This document shows, in pieces, positions 34,055 to 42,227 of a DNA stretch of 42,227 nt. Position 1 is the stretch's first letter; each line of letters begins with the position of its first letter. The notes below the pieces were generated by a model. The model was given only the letters and a program-made list of their open reading frames with translations, was not told the origin of the DNA and did not search any database. The position numbers and the translations under genes were made by a program. The DNA is from Flavobacterium sp. UBA2787. Lineage in GTDB: Bacteria; Bacteroidota; Bacteroidia; Flavobacteriales; Flavobacteriaceae. The stretch lies in contig DEHZ01000003.1 of the NCBI GenBank assembly GCA_002352205.1, positions 177,963 through 220,189 on the forward strand. The letters run 5' to 3'.

Positions 34055-34088
34055 TTTGACTGTAAACTAGTCATAATTGTTATATTTG
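34055..34088 (+). promoter_or_regulatory. Promoter of the porG-uppS-bamA unit
   Basis: TTTG at 34055-34058, a 22-bp spacer and TATATTTG at 34081-34088 give a good match to the TTG / TAnnTTTG form. It fixes the porG start at 34107: a TTG start at 34077 would lie upstream of the -7 box and outside the mRNA. Confidence 0.6.
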
Positions 34089-34106
34089 CACGCTATTTCA
34101 AAATCG

Positions 34107-34790
34107 ATGATTAGAATACGAATTGCTATTTTTTTTACACTCATTTATGCTGGATTAAATGCCCAAATTAACGAAATAGGCATTTTTGCCGGTGGGGCGA
34201 ATTATATTGGTGATGTTGGACCAACCACCTATATTGCACCAAACGATGTTGCTTTAGGAATTATTTACAAGTGGAACAGAAGCACTAGACACTCCTATCG
34301 ATTTAGCTACACCTACGGAAAAATTTCATCAAATGATTTAGATTCAGATGTAGCAGACAGAAACTTAAGAGGATTGAATTTTAAAAACACTATTCATGAA
34401 GCTTCGGCAGGAATGGAATTTAATTTTTTTGAATTTGATTTGCATAGTATGAAACCGCAGTTCACCCCTTATGTTTATACAGGTTTAAGTTATTTTGCAT
34501 ACAAAGAATTATATTACACAGACCGCGAAGCAACCGAAGATTATCAGGATGCAGATTTAGCAATCCCAATGATTGTTGGTTTAAAGACAAAATTGACAAG
34601 AGATTTAGTTATTGGCTTTGAGGTTGGAGCACGTTTTACGTTTACAGACAATTTAGATGGAAGCAATCCTAAAAACGAAAATCTAACCCCTCTGCAATTT
34701 GGAAATATAAACAGTAAAGATTGGTATATGTTTACCGGGTTTACGTTAACTTATACATTTGGAGAAAACCCATGTTTTTGTCCGGAATAA
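34107..34790 (+). CDS. porG: PorG-like outer-membrane protein (DUF6089)
   Basis: The ATG at 34107 gives 227 residues with a signal peptide (MIRIRIAIFFTLIYAGLNAQ, cleavage after AQ). The mature part is an eight-stranded-type beta barrel with the family start NEIGIFAGGANYIGDVG and KWNRSTRHSYRFSYTYG. In Porphyromonas gingivalis the related PorG is a T9SS component. The order here, with uppS 1 nt downstream and then bamA and Skp-like genes, is the arrangement I recall from other Bacteroidota. The assignment to PorG is from family and context, not from a search. Confidence 0.85.
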   Translation: MIRIRIAIFFTLIYAGLNAQINEIGIFAGGANYIGDVGPTTYIAPNDVALGIIYKWNRSTRHSYRFSYTYGKISSNDLDSDVADRNLRGLNFKNTIHEASAGMEFNFFEFDLHSMKPQFTPYVYTGLSYFAYKELYYTDREATEDYQDADLAIPMIVGLKTKLTRDLVIGFEVGARFTFTDNLDGSNPKNENLTPLQFGNINSKDWYMFTGFTLTYTFGENPCFCPE

Positions 34791-34791
34791 A

Positions 34792-35532
34792 ATGATTTTA
34801 GAAGAACAAATAAATAAAGACAACTTACCAAAACATCTTGCTATCATTATGGATGGCAATGGTCGTTGGGCAAAACAACAAGGAATGCTCCGAGCGTTTG
34901 GTCATGAAAAAGGCACAAAATCGGTGAGAGAAACGGTTGAAAATTGTGCAAAACTGGGAATTGAAAATCTTACACTGTATGCTTTTTCAACTGAAAACTG
35001 GAATCGTCCAAAATTAGAAGTAGATACTTTAATGAATTTATTAATAAAATCATTAAAAAAAGAATTGAAAACACTTCAAAAAAACGAAATTAAACTAAAT
35101 TCTATTGGCAATTTATCGCTTTTACCTGCTACTGCACACAAAGAACTTTTAGAAGTAATTAACAAAACAAAAGAAAATAAACGAATGACTTTAACACTCG
35201 CTTTGAGTTACGGATCCAGAGAAGAGTTGGTTTCCGCAGTAAAAGCGATAAGTGATAAAGTTAAAAATAATATAATTTCGCCAGAATCTATTGATGAAAC
35301 AATTATTAATCAACATCTTTACACACACAATCTACCGGATGTTGATTTATTAATACGAACCAGTGGAGAGCATCGAATCAGTAATTTTTTGTTATGGCAA
35401 ATTGCTTATGCAGAATTATATTTTACCGATGTGCTTTGGCCGGATTTTAGAGAACAACATTTATATGAAGCTATCATTAGTTATCAAAAAAGAGAACGTA
35501 GGTTTGGAAAAACAAGTGAACAAATTAAATAA
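34792..35532 (+). CDS. uppS: Di-trans,poly-cis-undecaprenyl diphosphate synthase
   Basis: UppS makes the C55 lipid carrier used for peptidoglycan and O-antigen. I take the ATG at 34792 (246 residues), 1 nt after the porG stop and preceded by AATAAA; the open frame extends upstream into porG but this start gives the family N terminus. The motifs are IIMDGNGRWAK with Asp21 (Mg and catalytic), GHEKG, AFSTENW, and RTSGEHRISNFLLWQ near the C terminus. It is tightly packed with bamA. Confidence 0.96.
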   Translation: MILEEQINKDNLPKHLAIIMDGNGRWAKQQGMLRAFGHEKGTKSVRETVENCAKLGIENLTLYAFSTENWNRPKLEVDTLMNLLIKSLKKELKTLQKNEIKLNSIGNLSLLPATAHKELLEVINKTKENKRMTLTLALSYGSREELVSAVKAISDKVKNNIISPESIDETIINQHLYTHNLPDVDLLIRTSGEHRISNFLLWQIAYAELYFTDVLWPDFREQHLYEAIISYQKRERRFGKTSEQIK

Positions 35533-35539
35533 TAGAAAC

Positions 35540-38185
35540 GTGTTGAGAAACATTACGTCATTTTTTGCAATACTTTTTTTGGGAAGTATTTTTCAGTTAA
35601 AAGCACAAGAATCTTCAGCTTATGAAAGAGGTTCTCAATACATTTTAGGTGGTGTTGAAGTAACCGGAAAAATAACCTTTAATCAACAAACCGTTGTTAC
35701 TTTCTCCGGATTGGAAAAAGGACAAAAAATTGTTGTTCCCGGTGAAGAAATCAGTACAGCTATAAAAAAACTTGGGAAATTAGGTTTGTTTAGCGATATT
35801 GACATGTATATCAATAGTATCAAAGGAGACACCATTTTCTTAGAATTAAACATGGTTGAACTTCCTAAATTAAATGAGGCCAAAATTCAAGGATTAAAAA
35901 AGAACAAAGCAGAAACTTTACTTAAAGAAGTTAACTTAACAAAAGGTAAAGTTGTAAACGAAAATTTGATTACTACAACTAAAACTACTATTGAAAATAA
36001 GTATAAAAAAGATGGCTTTTATAACGCAAAAGTAGCCATTAACACCATTCCTGACACAACTAGTGGAAACGAAGTGAAAATGGTAATTAATGTTGATAAA
36101 GGTAAAAAAATCAAAGTTTCAAGCATAAATATTGAAGGAAACGAAGAAATAAAAGACGGCAAACTAAGAGGTGCCATGTCTAACACCAAAGTCAAATTTC
36201 CGGGAAGATTTTGGAAAGGATCTAAATTTATCAAAGAAAAATACAAAGAAGACCTTGTTAGTTTGGTTGACAAATACAAAGAAAAAGGTTTTCGCGATGC
36301 ACGAATAATTTATGACAGTGTAACTTTTAACAACAAAAAGAATACAGTTGACATTAAAATTAAAGTAGAAGAAGGTAAAAAATATTATTTTGGGGATATC
36401 AAATTCTTAGGCAACACCATTTACACAGACGAGGGTTTAAGCCGTATTTTAGGTATTAAAAAAGGTGAAACTTATAACGGAGTGCTGCTTCAAGAGCGAA
36501 TTGCCAACAAGAAAAACCCAGAAGCCAACGATATCACCAATTTATATCAAAATAACGGATACTTGTTTTCTACTATCAATCCGGTAGAAGTTCGCACGGC
36601 CAATGACACCATAGATTTTGAAATCAGAATTCTAGAAGGTCCTCTTGCCTACTTTAATAAAATAACTGTAGTTGGTAACGACAAAACCAACGACCACGTA
36701 ATTTATCGTGAACTTCGTACAAAACCTGGACAAAAATACAGCAAAGAAGATTTAGTGCGAACCATTCGTGAAATTGGTCAATTAGGATTCTTTGATCCTG
36801 AAGCAATTGATCCAAAATTTAAAAACGTAGATCCTGCTGCAGGAACAGTTGACATTGAATATAACCTTGTTGAAAAAGGATCAAGCCAAATTGAACTTCA
36901 AGGTGGTTATGGAGGTGGAGGTTTCATTGGAACATTAGGTTTATCATTTAACAATTTTTCTGCTAGGAATATTTTTAAGAAAGATGCCTACAAACCGCTT
37001 CCAATGGGAGATGGTCAACGCATGTCGCTACGTTTACAAGGAAGTTCATTCTTCCAAACCTATAGCTTAACATTTTCTGAACCATGGTTAGGTGGGAAAA
37101 AACCAATTCAATTTTCTACATCCTTATCGCATAGCAAACAGTTTTTAAATAATTTTCAAACTAGAGATGTAGACAGAAGTAGAAGTTTTAATATAACGTC
37201 GCTTTCTGTAGGTATTGCAAAAAGATTAACTGTGCCGGATGATTTCTTCGTATTATCACAATCTGTTAGTTTTCAATACTATGATTTGAATAATTATAAC
37301 ACCGGTTTATTTACGTTTGGAGATGGGTCAGCAAGAAATTTGGCCTATACAATTGGTTTAACAAGAAATAACAAAGGGGTCAATCCAATTTTCCCTGTTT
37401 ATGGGTCTGAATTTTCCATCAGTGCAAAATTCACTCCCCCCTATTCATTATTTAATGGAATAGATTATAAAAATTTAGGAAATACGAAAGAGTATAAACT
37501 AAGAACTACTCAAGAAACAAGCGATCCTGTTACAGGAAATATAATACCAATTGGCACTTTAATTGATGAAAGTGGAACTCCGGTTTCCGAAGCTAACTTT
37601 CAAGATGCTGCTGTTGACCAAAGTAAAGTTGATCAAAAAAGATTTAATTGGTTAGAATTTTATAAAATAAAATTGAAAGTTGATTGGTATACCAAAATTG
37701 CCGGAACTAATCAAAATGCTCTTGTATTTAGAACCTTAGGCGAATTTGGATTTATGGGAGCTTACAATAACGAAAGAGGATTAGTGCCTTTTGAACGATT
37801 CTTCCTTGGTGGAGACGGTTTGGCTAACTTTGCCCTTGATGGAAGAGAAATTATTCAGTTAAGAGGTTATCCAAATCAATCGCTGTCATCAACAGATGGT
37901 GGAACAATTTACAATAAATTCACGATGGAACTTCGATATCCAATCACACTAAAATCTGCTGCATCTATTTATGTTTTAGGATTTTTGGAAGCTGGAGCAT
38001 CCTACAATAATTTTCAAGAATACAATCCATTTAGACTTCAAAGGTCTGCCGGAATGGGTCTAAGAGTATTTATGCCCGCTTTTGGATTGTTAGGAATTGA
38101 CTTTGGTCACGGCTTTGATGCAGTGCCGGGCCAGACACAAAAAAATGGATGGGAAACACATTTTATCATCGGACAACAATTTTAA
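35540..38185 (+). CDS. bamA: Outer-membrane protein assembly factor BamA
   Basis: BamA is the essential insertase for outer-membrane beta barrels. The start is ambiguous: no ATG gives a signal peptide, and GTG at 35540 (881 residues, 7 nt after uppS) is my choice, with TTG at 35543 or GTG at 35516 as options. The signal ends near LKAQ. POTRA repeats follow (about 25-410; LGGVEVTGKITF, VSSINIEGNEEI, YFGDIKFLGNTIY, YFNKITVVGNDKT), then the Omp85 barrel with GGYGGGGFIGTLGLSFNNFS and the VRGY-like LRGYPNQ, ending GQQF with a terminal Phe. Confidence 0.95.
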   Translation: MLRNITSFFAILFLGSIFQLKAQESSAYERGSQYILGGVEVTGKITFNQQTVVTFSGLEKGQKIVVPGEEISTAIKKLGKLGLFSDIDMYINSIKGDTIFLELNMVELPKLNEAKIQGLKKNKAETLLKEVNLTKGKVVNENLITTTKTTIENKYKKDGFYNAKVAINTIPDTTSGNEVKMVINVDKGKKIKVSSINIEGNEEIKDGKLRGAMSNTKVKFPGRFWKGSKFIKEKYKEDLVSLVDKYKEKGFRDARIIYDSVTFNNKKNTVDIKIKVEEGKKYYFGDIKFLGNTIYTDEGLSRILGIKKGETYNGVLLQERIANKKNPEANDITNLYQNNGYLFSTINPVEVRTANDTIDFEIRILEGPLAYFNKITVVGNDKTNDHVIYRELRTKPGQKYSKEDLVRTIREIGQLGFFDPEAIDPKFKNVDPAAGTVDIEYNLVEKGSSQIELQGGYGGGGFIGTLGLSFNNFSARNIFKKDAYKPLPMGDGQRMSLRLQGSSFFQTYSLTFSEPWLGGKKPIQFSTSLSHSKQFLNNFQTRDVDRSRSFNITSLSVGIAKRLTVPDDFFVLSQSVSFQYYDLNNYNTGLFTFGDGSARNLAYTIGLTRNNKGVNPIFPVYGSEFSISAKFTPPYSLFNGIDYKNLGNTKEYKLRTTQETSDPVTGNIIPIGTLIDESGTPVSEANFQDAAVDQSKVDQKRFNWLEFYKIKLKVDWYTKIAGTNQNALVFRTLGEFGFMGAYNNERGLVPFERFFLGGDGLANFALDGREIIQLRGYPNQSLSSTDGGTIYNKFTMELRYPITLKSAASIYVLGFLEAGASYNNFQEYNPFRLQRSAGMGLRVFMPAFGLLGIDFGHGFDAVPGQTQKNGWETHFIIGQQF

Positions 38186-38226
38186 TTGTTAATTTCTGTT
38201 ATATTTACATGATAATTTTAAAGAAT

Positions 38227-39261
38227 ATGAAGAAATTAGTTTTTTTATTGCTTTTAACACTTTCCGGAGTAGCCACAGAGGCACAAACCAGAGGTGTTAG
38301 GATTGGTTATATTGATATGGAATATATCCTTCAAAATGTTCCGGATTACACGGAAGCTAAAAACCAATTAGAACTAAAAGCTCAAAAGTGGAAACAAGAA
38401 ATTGAAACCAAACAAAATGAAATCAATGCGTTTAAAGAAAGCCTTAACAATGAAAAAGTGCTTTTAACAAAGGAATTGATTGAAGAAAAAGAAGAGGAAA
38501 TCAAGTTTCTTGAAACAGAACTTATTGAATACCAACAAAAAAGATTTGGTCCAAACGGCGATTTAATTGTGCAGAAAGCTGTATTGATTAAACCTATCCA
38601 AGATCAAGTTTTTACAGCTGTTCAAGACTTAGCAGAAGCTAAAAAATTCGATTTTATTTTAGATAAATCCTCTGATTTAACGGTTCTTTTTGCTGCAAAA
38701 AGACACAATATTAGTGATCAAGTTATTCGTACTTTAACACGTGCTTCTAAACGTGAGCAAATGAGTAAAAAACAACTTAAAGCATTGGAAGAACAAGAAC
38801 GTATTGAAGATTATAAAGATGATAATAATCCTGCATTGGAAGAACGTAAAAAAATTCTAGAAGAACGCAAAAACAAACGAGATAGCATTGTTGAAGCCCG
38901 TAAAGCACTTGCCGAACAAAAGAAAAAAGACTTTGATGACAAACGTGCTAAAATGAAAGAAGAACGTGACGCAAAAAAGAATGGCACAGTTTCTGATAAA
39001 GATGACAAAGAAGAGAGCAAAACAACAGAAAGTAATTCTTCTACTGAAGAAAAAGTAGAAGGAAATACAGAAACAGAAACTGCAAAACCAACAGCAGCGG
39101 AAGCAAGACAAAAAGCCGAAGAAGAAAGACAAAAGAAATTAGACGAAAGAAAAAAACAAATTGAAGAACGTAAACAAAAAATATTAGCCGATCGAGAAGC
39201 CGCTAAAAAAGCAAGAGAAGAAAAACAAAACGAAAACAAAGAAAACGAAAACAATAATTAA
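38227..39261 (+). CDS. Skp/OmpH-family chaperone with a long charged tail
   Basis: Skp-like proteins hold unfolded outer-membrane proteins in the periplasm for BamA. I take the ATG at 38227 (344 residues) because a TATATTTA box (38200-38207) lies 19 nt upstream, and the earlier ATG at 38209 would sit at the transcription start. After a signal (cleavage after EAQ) come the OmpH region with IGYIDMEYILQNVPDYTEAKNQ (about 22-175) and a Lys/Glu/Arg-rich coiled coil to the end. That tail makes it about twice the usual Skp length. It follows bamA and precedes a second, short copy by 12 nt. Confidence 0.88.
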   Translation: MKKLVFLLLLTLSGVATEAQTRGVRIGYIDMEYILQNVPDYTEAKNQLELKAQKWKQEIETKQNEINAFKESLNNEKVLLTKELIEEKEEEIKFLETELIEYQQKRFGPNGDLIVQKAVLIKPIQDQVFTAVQDLAEAKKFDFILDKSSDLTVLFAAKRHNISDQVIRTLTRASKREQMSKKQLKALEEQERIEDYKDDNNPALEERKKILEERKNKRDSIVEARKALAEQKKKDFDDKRAKMKEERDAKKNGTVSDKDDKEESKTTESNSSTEEKVEGNTETETAKPTAAEARQKAEEERQKKLDERKKQIEERKQKILADREAAKKAREEKQNENKENENNN

Positions 39262-39273
39262 TAATAACTAGAA

Positions 39274-39777
39274 ATGATGAAACAATTGAAAACTTTATTT
39301 ATTGCGACTATTTTATTCTTCAGTGCAAGTCAAACAATTACTGCACAAACAAAAATAGCACATGTAGATACAAATGAGTTGATTACGAAAATGCCTGCTA
39401 TGATTGAAGCTCAAAAACAATTAGAAACGCTTAGCAAACAATATGATGCAGAATTCAAAACGATGGCTGATGAATATTATGCAAAATTGAAAAAATATGA
39501 TGAAGAAGCCGGAACTGTAACTGAAAAAGTAAACGAAGAAAGAGCGAAAGAAGTGCAGGATATGGAAAAAAGAATCAGAGACTACAGAGAAACTGCTCAA
39601 AAAGAGTTACAACAAAAAGAATCTGATTTGGCAAAACCATTAATGGAAAAAATCAAAGCGTCTATTGCTAAAGTTGGAAAAGCGAAAGGTTTCAACTATG
39701 TAATTGATGTAAACTCTGCCATTTTTGCAGACGGAACCGATTTAACTTTGGATGTTAAAAAAGACTTAGGTTTCTAA
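39274..39777 (+). CDS. Skp/OmpH-family periplasmic chaperone
   Basis: The 167-residue product has the normal Skp length, with a signal peptide ending in TAQ (about residue 25), then KIAHVDTNELITKMPAMIEA, a long coiled coil (about 45-120) and the C-terminal GFNYVIDVNSAIFADGTDLT. It lies 12 nt after the longer paralogue; the pair probably forms homo- or hetero-trimers. A strong terminator ends the unit that began at porG. Confidence 0.93.
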   Translation: MMKQLKTLFIATILFFSASQTITAQTKIAHVDTNELITKMPAMIEAQKQLETLSKQYDAEFKTMADEYYAKLKKYDEEAGTVTEKVNEERAKEVQDMEKRIRDYRETAQKELQQKESDLAKPLMEKIKASIAKVGKAKGFNYVIDVNSAIFADGTDLTLDVKKDLGF

Positions 39778-39798
39778 AAAAAATCTATAAAAAAATAT

Positions 39799-39842
39799 AA
39801 AAACTGCTCACCCAAACTAACGGGAATTGAGCAGTTTTTTTT
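39799..39842 (+). terminator. Intrinsic terminator of the porG-to-Skp unit
   Basis: AAAACTGCTCA (from 39800) pairs with TGAGCAGTTTT (from 39828), with an inner CCC/GGG pairing, followed by a T-run. The -7 box of murI starts right after the T-run. Confidence 0.88.
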
Positions 39843-39850
39843 TATTTTTG
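39843..39850 (+). promoter_or_regulatory. -7 box placed 4 nt before the murI ATG
   Basis: TATTTTTG matches TAnnTTTG exactly and ends 4 nt before the ATG at 39855, the same placement as upstream of the gene at 12388. It suggests a leaderless murI mRNA. The -33 region lies inside the terminator hairpin. Confidence 0.45.
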
Positions 39851-39854
39851 ATGT

Positions 39855-40631
39855 ATGACAAATTCAGCACCGATTGGCTTATTTGATTCCGGGATTGGCG
39901 GAACCTCAATTTGGAGAGAAATACACACTTTACTTCCAAATGAAAACACTATTTATTTAGCTGATAGCAAGAATGCACCATACGGACAAAAATCGAAAGA
40001 AGAAATCATTGCGTTGAGCAAAAAAAATACTGAATTTTTATTAAATCAAAATGCAAAACTAATTGTGGTTGCTTGTAACACTGCCACCACTAATGCCATA
40101 GATGAACTTAGAGCAAGTTATAACGTTCCCTTTATCGGAATTGAACCTGCTATTAAACCTGCTGCAAAAAGCTCTGAAACGCACACTATTGGCATTTTAG
40201 CCACCAAAGGAACACTAAGTAGTGAATTGTTTAGTAAAAGTGTTTTAAATTACCCCACAACAAAAATTGTTGAGCAAGTTGGATTTGGTTTAGTTCAATT
40301 GATTGAGGAGGGTAAAATGAAATCAAATGAAATGACACTTTTACTTAAAAGCTATTTGGAACCTATGATTAAAGCAAATATTGATTATCTGGTTTTAGGA
40401 TGTAGCCACTACCCCTACTTGATTCCTCAAATAAAGAAAATCATTCCAAAACATATTAAAATTATTGATTCCGGCGAAGCTGTAGCCCGTCAGACAAAAA
40501 ATATTTTAATGGAAATTAATTTACTCAGTAGCGAGAAAAAAAGTTCGCAAATCTTCTATACCAATTATAATCCGATGGTTTTAAAATCGATTCTAAAAAA
40601 TAAATACCTCGTAATTGAAAAAGACTTTTAA
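39855..40631 (+). CDS. murI: Glutamate racemase
   Basis: MurI makes D-glutamate for peptidoglycan. The 258-residue product has the start GLFDSGIGGTS (Asp11), and the two catalytic Cys: Cys74 in VVACNTATTNA and Cys183 in LGCSHYPYL. Both are present and spaced as in the family. It is convergent with the gamma-carbonic-anhydrase-like gene, whose stop is only 2 nt away, with no terminator between. Confidence 0.96.
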   Translation: MTNSAPIGLFDSGIGGTSIWREIHTLLPNENTIYLADSKNAPYGQKSKEEIIALSKKNTEFLLNQNAKLIVVACNTATTNAIDELRASYNVPFIGIEPAIKPAAKSSETHTIGILATKGTLSSELFSKSVLNYPTTKIVEQVGFGLVQLIEEGKMKSNEMTLLLKSYLEPMIKANIDYLVLGCSHYPYLIPQIKKIIPKHIKIIDSGEAVARQTKNILMEINLLSSEKKSSQIFYTNYNPMVLKSILKNKYLVIEKDF

Positions 40632-40633
40632 AA

Positions 40634-41149
40634 CTATTCGTCCTTAAACCATCCGGAATACATCACATAATTATTCGAAATTCGATCTATTTCTCCGGCA
40701 AAATCAGATTGATCAATGTCTTTCACTTTCTTTGCAGGAACACCTGCATAAATAGTTCCGGATTCAACATGCGTGTTTTGGGTTAAAACAGCACCCGCGG
40801 CAATAATGGAATTACTTTCAATCACACAATTATCCATTACAATTGCTCCCATTCCGATTAAAACATTATCGTGAACTGTACAACCATGAACAATGGCATT
40901 ATGACCAATTGAAACATTATTGCCAATAATGGTTGGATGCTTTTGATACGTGCAATGAATTATCGCACCATCTTGAATGTTTACTTTGTTTCCAATTTTA
41001 ATAAAATGAACATCTCCTCGCACCACAGCATTAAACCAAATGCTACATAGAGAACCTAGCTGAACATCGCCAACGATGGTGGCATTTTCAGCCACATAAC
41101 AATCACTTGGAATAACAGGAGATTTCCCGTTTACAGACTTAATTATCAT
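40634..41149 (-). CDS. Gamma-carbonic-anhydrase-like left-handed beta-helix protein
   Basis: The 171-residue product is built of hexapeptide repeats of the left-handed beta helix (for example IVGDVQLGSLCSIWFNAVVR). The metal ligands are in place: His65 in AIIHC, His83 and His88 in IGHNAIVHGC; Arg44/Asp46 and Gln59/Asp60 match the trimer and active-site residues. It is of the short PaaY/YrdA type, in which carbonic anhydrase activity is not always present. It lies 40 nt downstream of the PorP/SprF gene, with a terminator between. Confidence 0.88.
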   Translation of the reverse strand: MIIKSVNGKSPVIPSDCYVAENATIVGDVQLGSLCSIWFNAVVRGDVHFIKIGNKVNIQDGAIIHCTYQKHPTIIGNNVSIGHNAIVHGCTVHDNVLIGMGAIVMDNCVIESNSIIAAGAVLTQNTHVESGTIYAGVPAKKVKDIDQSDFAGEIDRISNNYVMYSGWFKDE

Positions 41150-41152
41150 AGT

Positions 41153-41181
41153 TCAAAAAAAATCCCGACAAGAGCCGGGAT
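41153..41181 (-). terminator. Intrinsic terminator after the PorP/SprF gene
   Basis: On the minus strand ATCCCG (41176-41181) pairs with CGGGAT (41162-41167) around an 8-nt loop, followed by eight T. It lies in the 40-nt gap before the next minus-strand gene, which would need read-through or a promoter of its own. Confidence 0.85.
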
Positions 41182-41189
41182 GTAATTTA

Positions 41190-42200
41190 TTAGTTAATAG
41201 CAGGACAATTACATTGATATTTATCTCGCTTGCAGAATAAATTCATACCTAACGTGATTTGGTGGAAACCTGCATTGTCAAATCGAACATTACCAGCCAA
41301 ATAAGAATAGGTATACGCAAACATAAATTGCTTATAATTTACACCAACTATTGGTGTGAAATATTGCAAACGTTGATCATTAACACTATTTCCATCAACA
41401 TATTGTGCTCCATCAAAACTTCTTCTATAAGACAAACCTCCCCAAATTTTACCAAAATCTACATTTTTATAAACTTTTAAATTCAAGTCAATTGATTTCT
41501 CTTTTGTTTCTTCCACTAATTGAAATAAGATAGAGGGCTCCCATTGCAAACGGTCACTGCTTCCAAAAACATAACCGGCACTCAATAAGAATTTTCTTAA
41601 ATTATCTGATTCGAACTCAGTATAAATTTCACGTCTTACATTTGCAATTGCATTTTTAACTGTGAAATGAGCATAAAATTCTAAGTAATTATAAGATGCT
41701 CCCAAATCTAAATTGAAATAAGAATCTTTTTGATAAATCCCTCCGATGATTGGATCAAAAGGTTGGTTATCGATAAAAGAAGTTTCGTCTAATTGACTCT
41801 GAACCAAAGCTCCACTAATACCAAATGACAACTGATTCAAATCAATTTCACTTCTAGAAAACATGATATGGTGAGCATAGGTTAGTTTAATTCCTTTTTG
41901 TGAATGATAACCGTTTCTGTCCGAAAACAAAATAGCTCCAACACCGGAACGCTCTCCAACACCAGCATTAAAACTCACTGTACTTAAACTTGGAGCATCT
42001 TCTTGACCAAACCATTGTGCTCTACTGGTCACTCTTAGTTTTGCACAATTGGCAGCACCAGCCATAGAAGGGTGGATTAAATAATAATTATCCGTTAAAT
42101 AATCCGAATACACCGCTATTCCTTCTTGCGAATAAGAAAATTGCGAAATAAACACTAGTAGTAGTAAATAAGATTTTTTTAAATTAAGATTTAGATTCAT
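41190..42200 (-). CDS. PorP/SprF-family T9SS-associated outer-membrane protein
   Basis: PorP/SprF proteins are beta barrels linked to type IX secretion and to cell-surface display of SprB-like adhesins in gliding bacteria. The 336-residue product has a signal peptide (cleavage likely after YSQ, residue 25), then the family start YLTDNYYLIHPSMAGAANCA and a series of beta strands with FGISGALVQSQLDETSF and NLDLGASYNYLEFYAHF, ending CPAIN. Many genomes have several, usually beside a large cargo gene; the cargo, if any, would be upstream, outside the window. Only 27 nt of upstream DNA is visible. Confidence 0.9.
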   Translation of the reverse strand: MNLNLNLKKSYLLLLVFISQFSYSQEGIAVYSDYLTDNYYLIHPSMAGAANCAKLRVTSRAQWFGQEDAPSLSTVSFNAGVGERSGVGAILFSDRNGYHSQKGIKLTYAHHIMFSRSEIDLNQLSFGISGALVQSQLDETSFIDNQPFDPIIGGIYQKDSYFNLDLGASYNYLEFYAHFTVKNAIANVRREIYTEFESDNLRKFLLSAGYVFGSSDRLQWEPSILFQLVEETKEKSIDLNLKVYKNVDFGKIWGGLSYRRSFDGAQYVDGNSVNDQRLQYFTPIVGVNYKQFMFAYTYSYLAGNVRFDNAGFHQITLGMNLFCKRDKYQCNCPAIN

Positions 42201-42227
42201 GGGGTTTCTATCTTTTTAATGAAAAAT

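Noticed and set aside
34077-34106. Earlier TTG start for porG
   Set aside because: It lies ahead of the TATATTTG -7 box, so it would not be in the mRNA, and it would place hydrophilic residues before the signal peptide.
38811-39254. 147-codon minus-strand frame opposite the long Skp-like gene
   Set aside because: It is a Phe/Ser-rich mirror of the Lys/Glu-rich coding repeats of the real gene and has no start context.
1-42227. CRISPR array, toxin-antitoxin pair, restriction or other defence locus
   Set aside because: No regularly spaced repeats, Cas-like, nuclease-methylase or paired small toxin/antitoxin genes are seen on either strand.

Overview
The window looks like chromosomal core sequence from a Flavobacterium-like member of the Bacteroidota. 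The grounds are the low-GC composition, candidate promoters of the Bacteroidota type (TAnnTTTG -7 boxes, some with an upstream TTG), A-rich TAAAA-like leaders instead of Shine-Dalgarno sites, and the gene families present: a type IX secretion (T9SS) type-B sorting domain, a PorG-like protein, PorP/SprF, an S46 dipeptidyl-peptidase, and a FolK-deoxynucleoside kinase fusion. I see no rRNA, CRISPR array, insertion sequence or integrase. The species cannot be fixed from the sequence alone.

Layout. 1-3.6 kb: fabD, a small lipoprotein built of 11-residue repeats, then galE and a DegT-type sugar aminotransferase on the minus strand. 3.7-8.0 kb: waaA (Kdo transferase), a GNAT acetyltransferase and an S46 peptidase in one plus-strand unit, then a second small repeat-containing lipoprotein with its own promoter and terminator. 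8.0-9.6 kb: a repeat-rich, gene-poor island with one AT-rich secreted hypothetical and a tRNA-Gly/tRNA-Leu unit. 9.6-18.2 kb: mutS, a SpoU-type RNA methyltransferase, a large secreted adhesin-like protein with a C-type lectin domain and a T9SS sorting domain, folK-dNK, and sppA. 18.3-26.9 kb: a queuosine-precursor transporter, an AsmA-like protein, a minus-strand YceI / beta-barrel / YceI-like cluster, a DUF2797 protein, a GH3 protein, and a 53-residue lipoprotein. 27-32.3 kb (minus): clpX, clpP, tig, then a pdxJ / alpha-beta hydrolase / small membrane protein operon. 32.4-42.2 kb: a CBS protein with nadK; porG-uppS-bamA and two Skp/OmpH chaperones; murI; a gamma-carbonic-anhydrase-like protein; and a PorP/SprF protein.

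How it fits together. Much of the window serves the cell envelope: fatty acid, LPS and sugar-nucleotide supply (fabD, galE, waaA), undecaprenyl carrier and peptidoglycan precursors (uppS, murI), outer-membrane protein assembly (bamA with two Skp-like chaperones), AsmA, SppA, and T9SS parts plus one T9SS cargo. Proteostasis (tig, clpP, clpX) and DNA repair (mutS) are housekeeping blocks.

I did not find a clear unknown defence or mobile system. The best candidates for something undescribed are the YceI / barrel / YceI-like cluster with a Crp/Fnr-like palindrome upstream, the pair of small hydrophilic repeat lipoproteins (one behind a sigma-54-like site), and a recurring -7 box placed exactly 4 nt before ATG, which suggests leaderless mRNAs.
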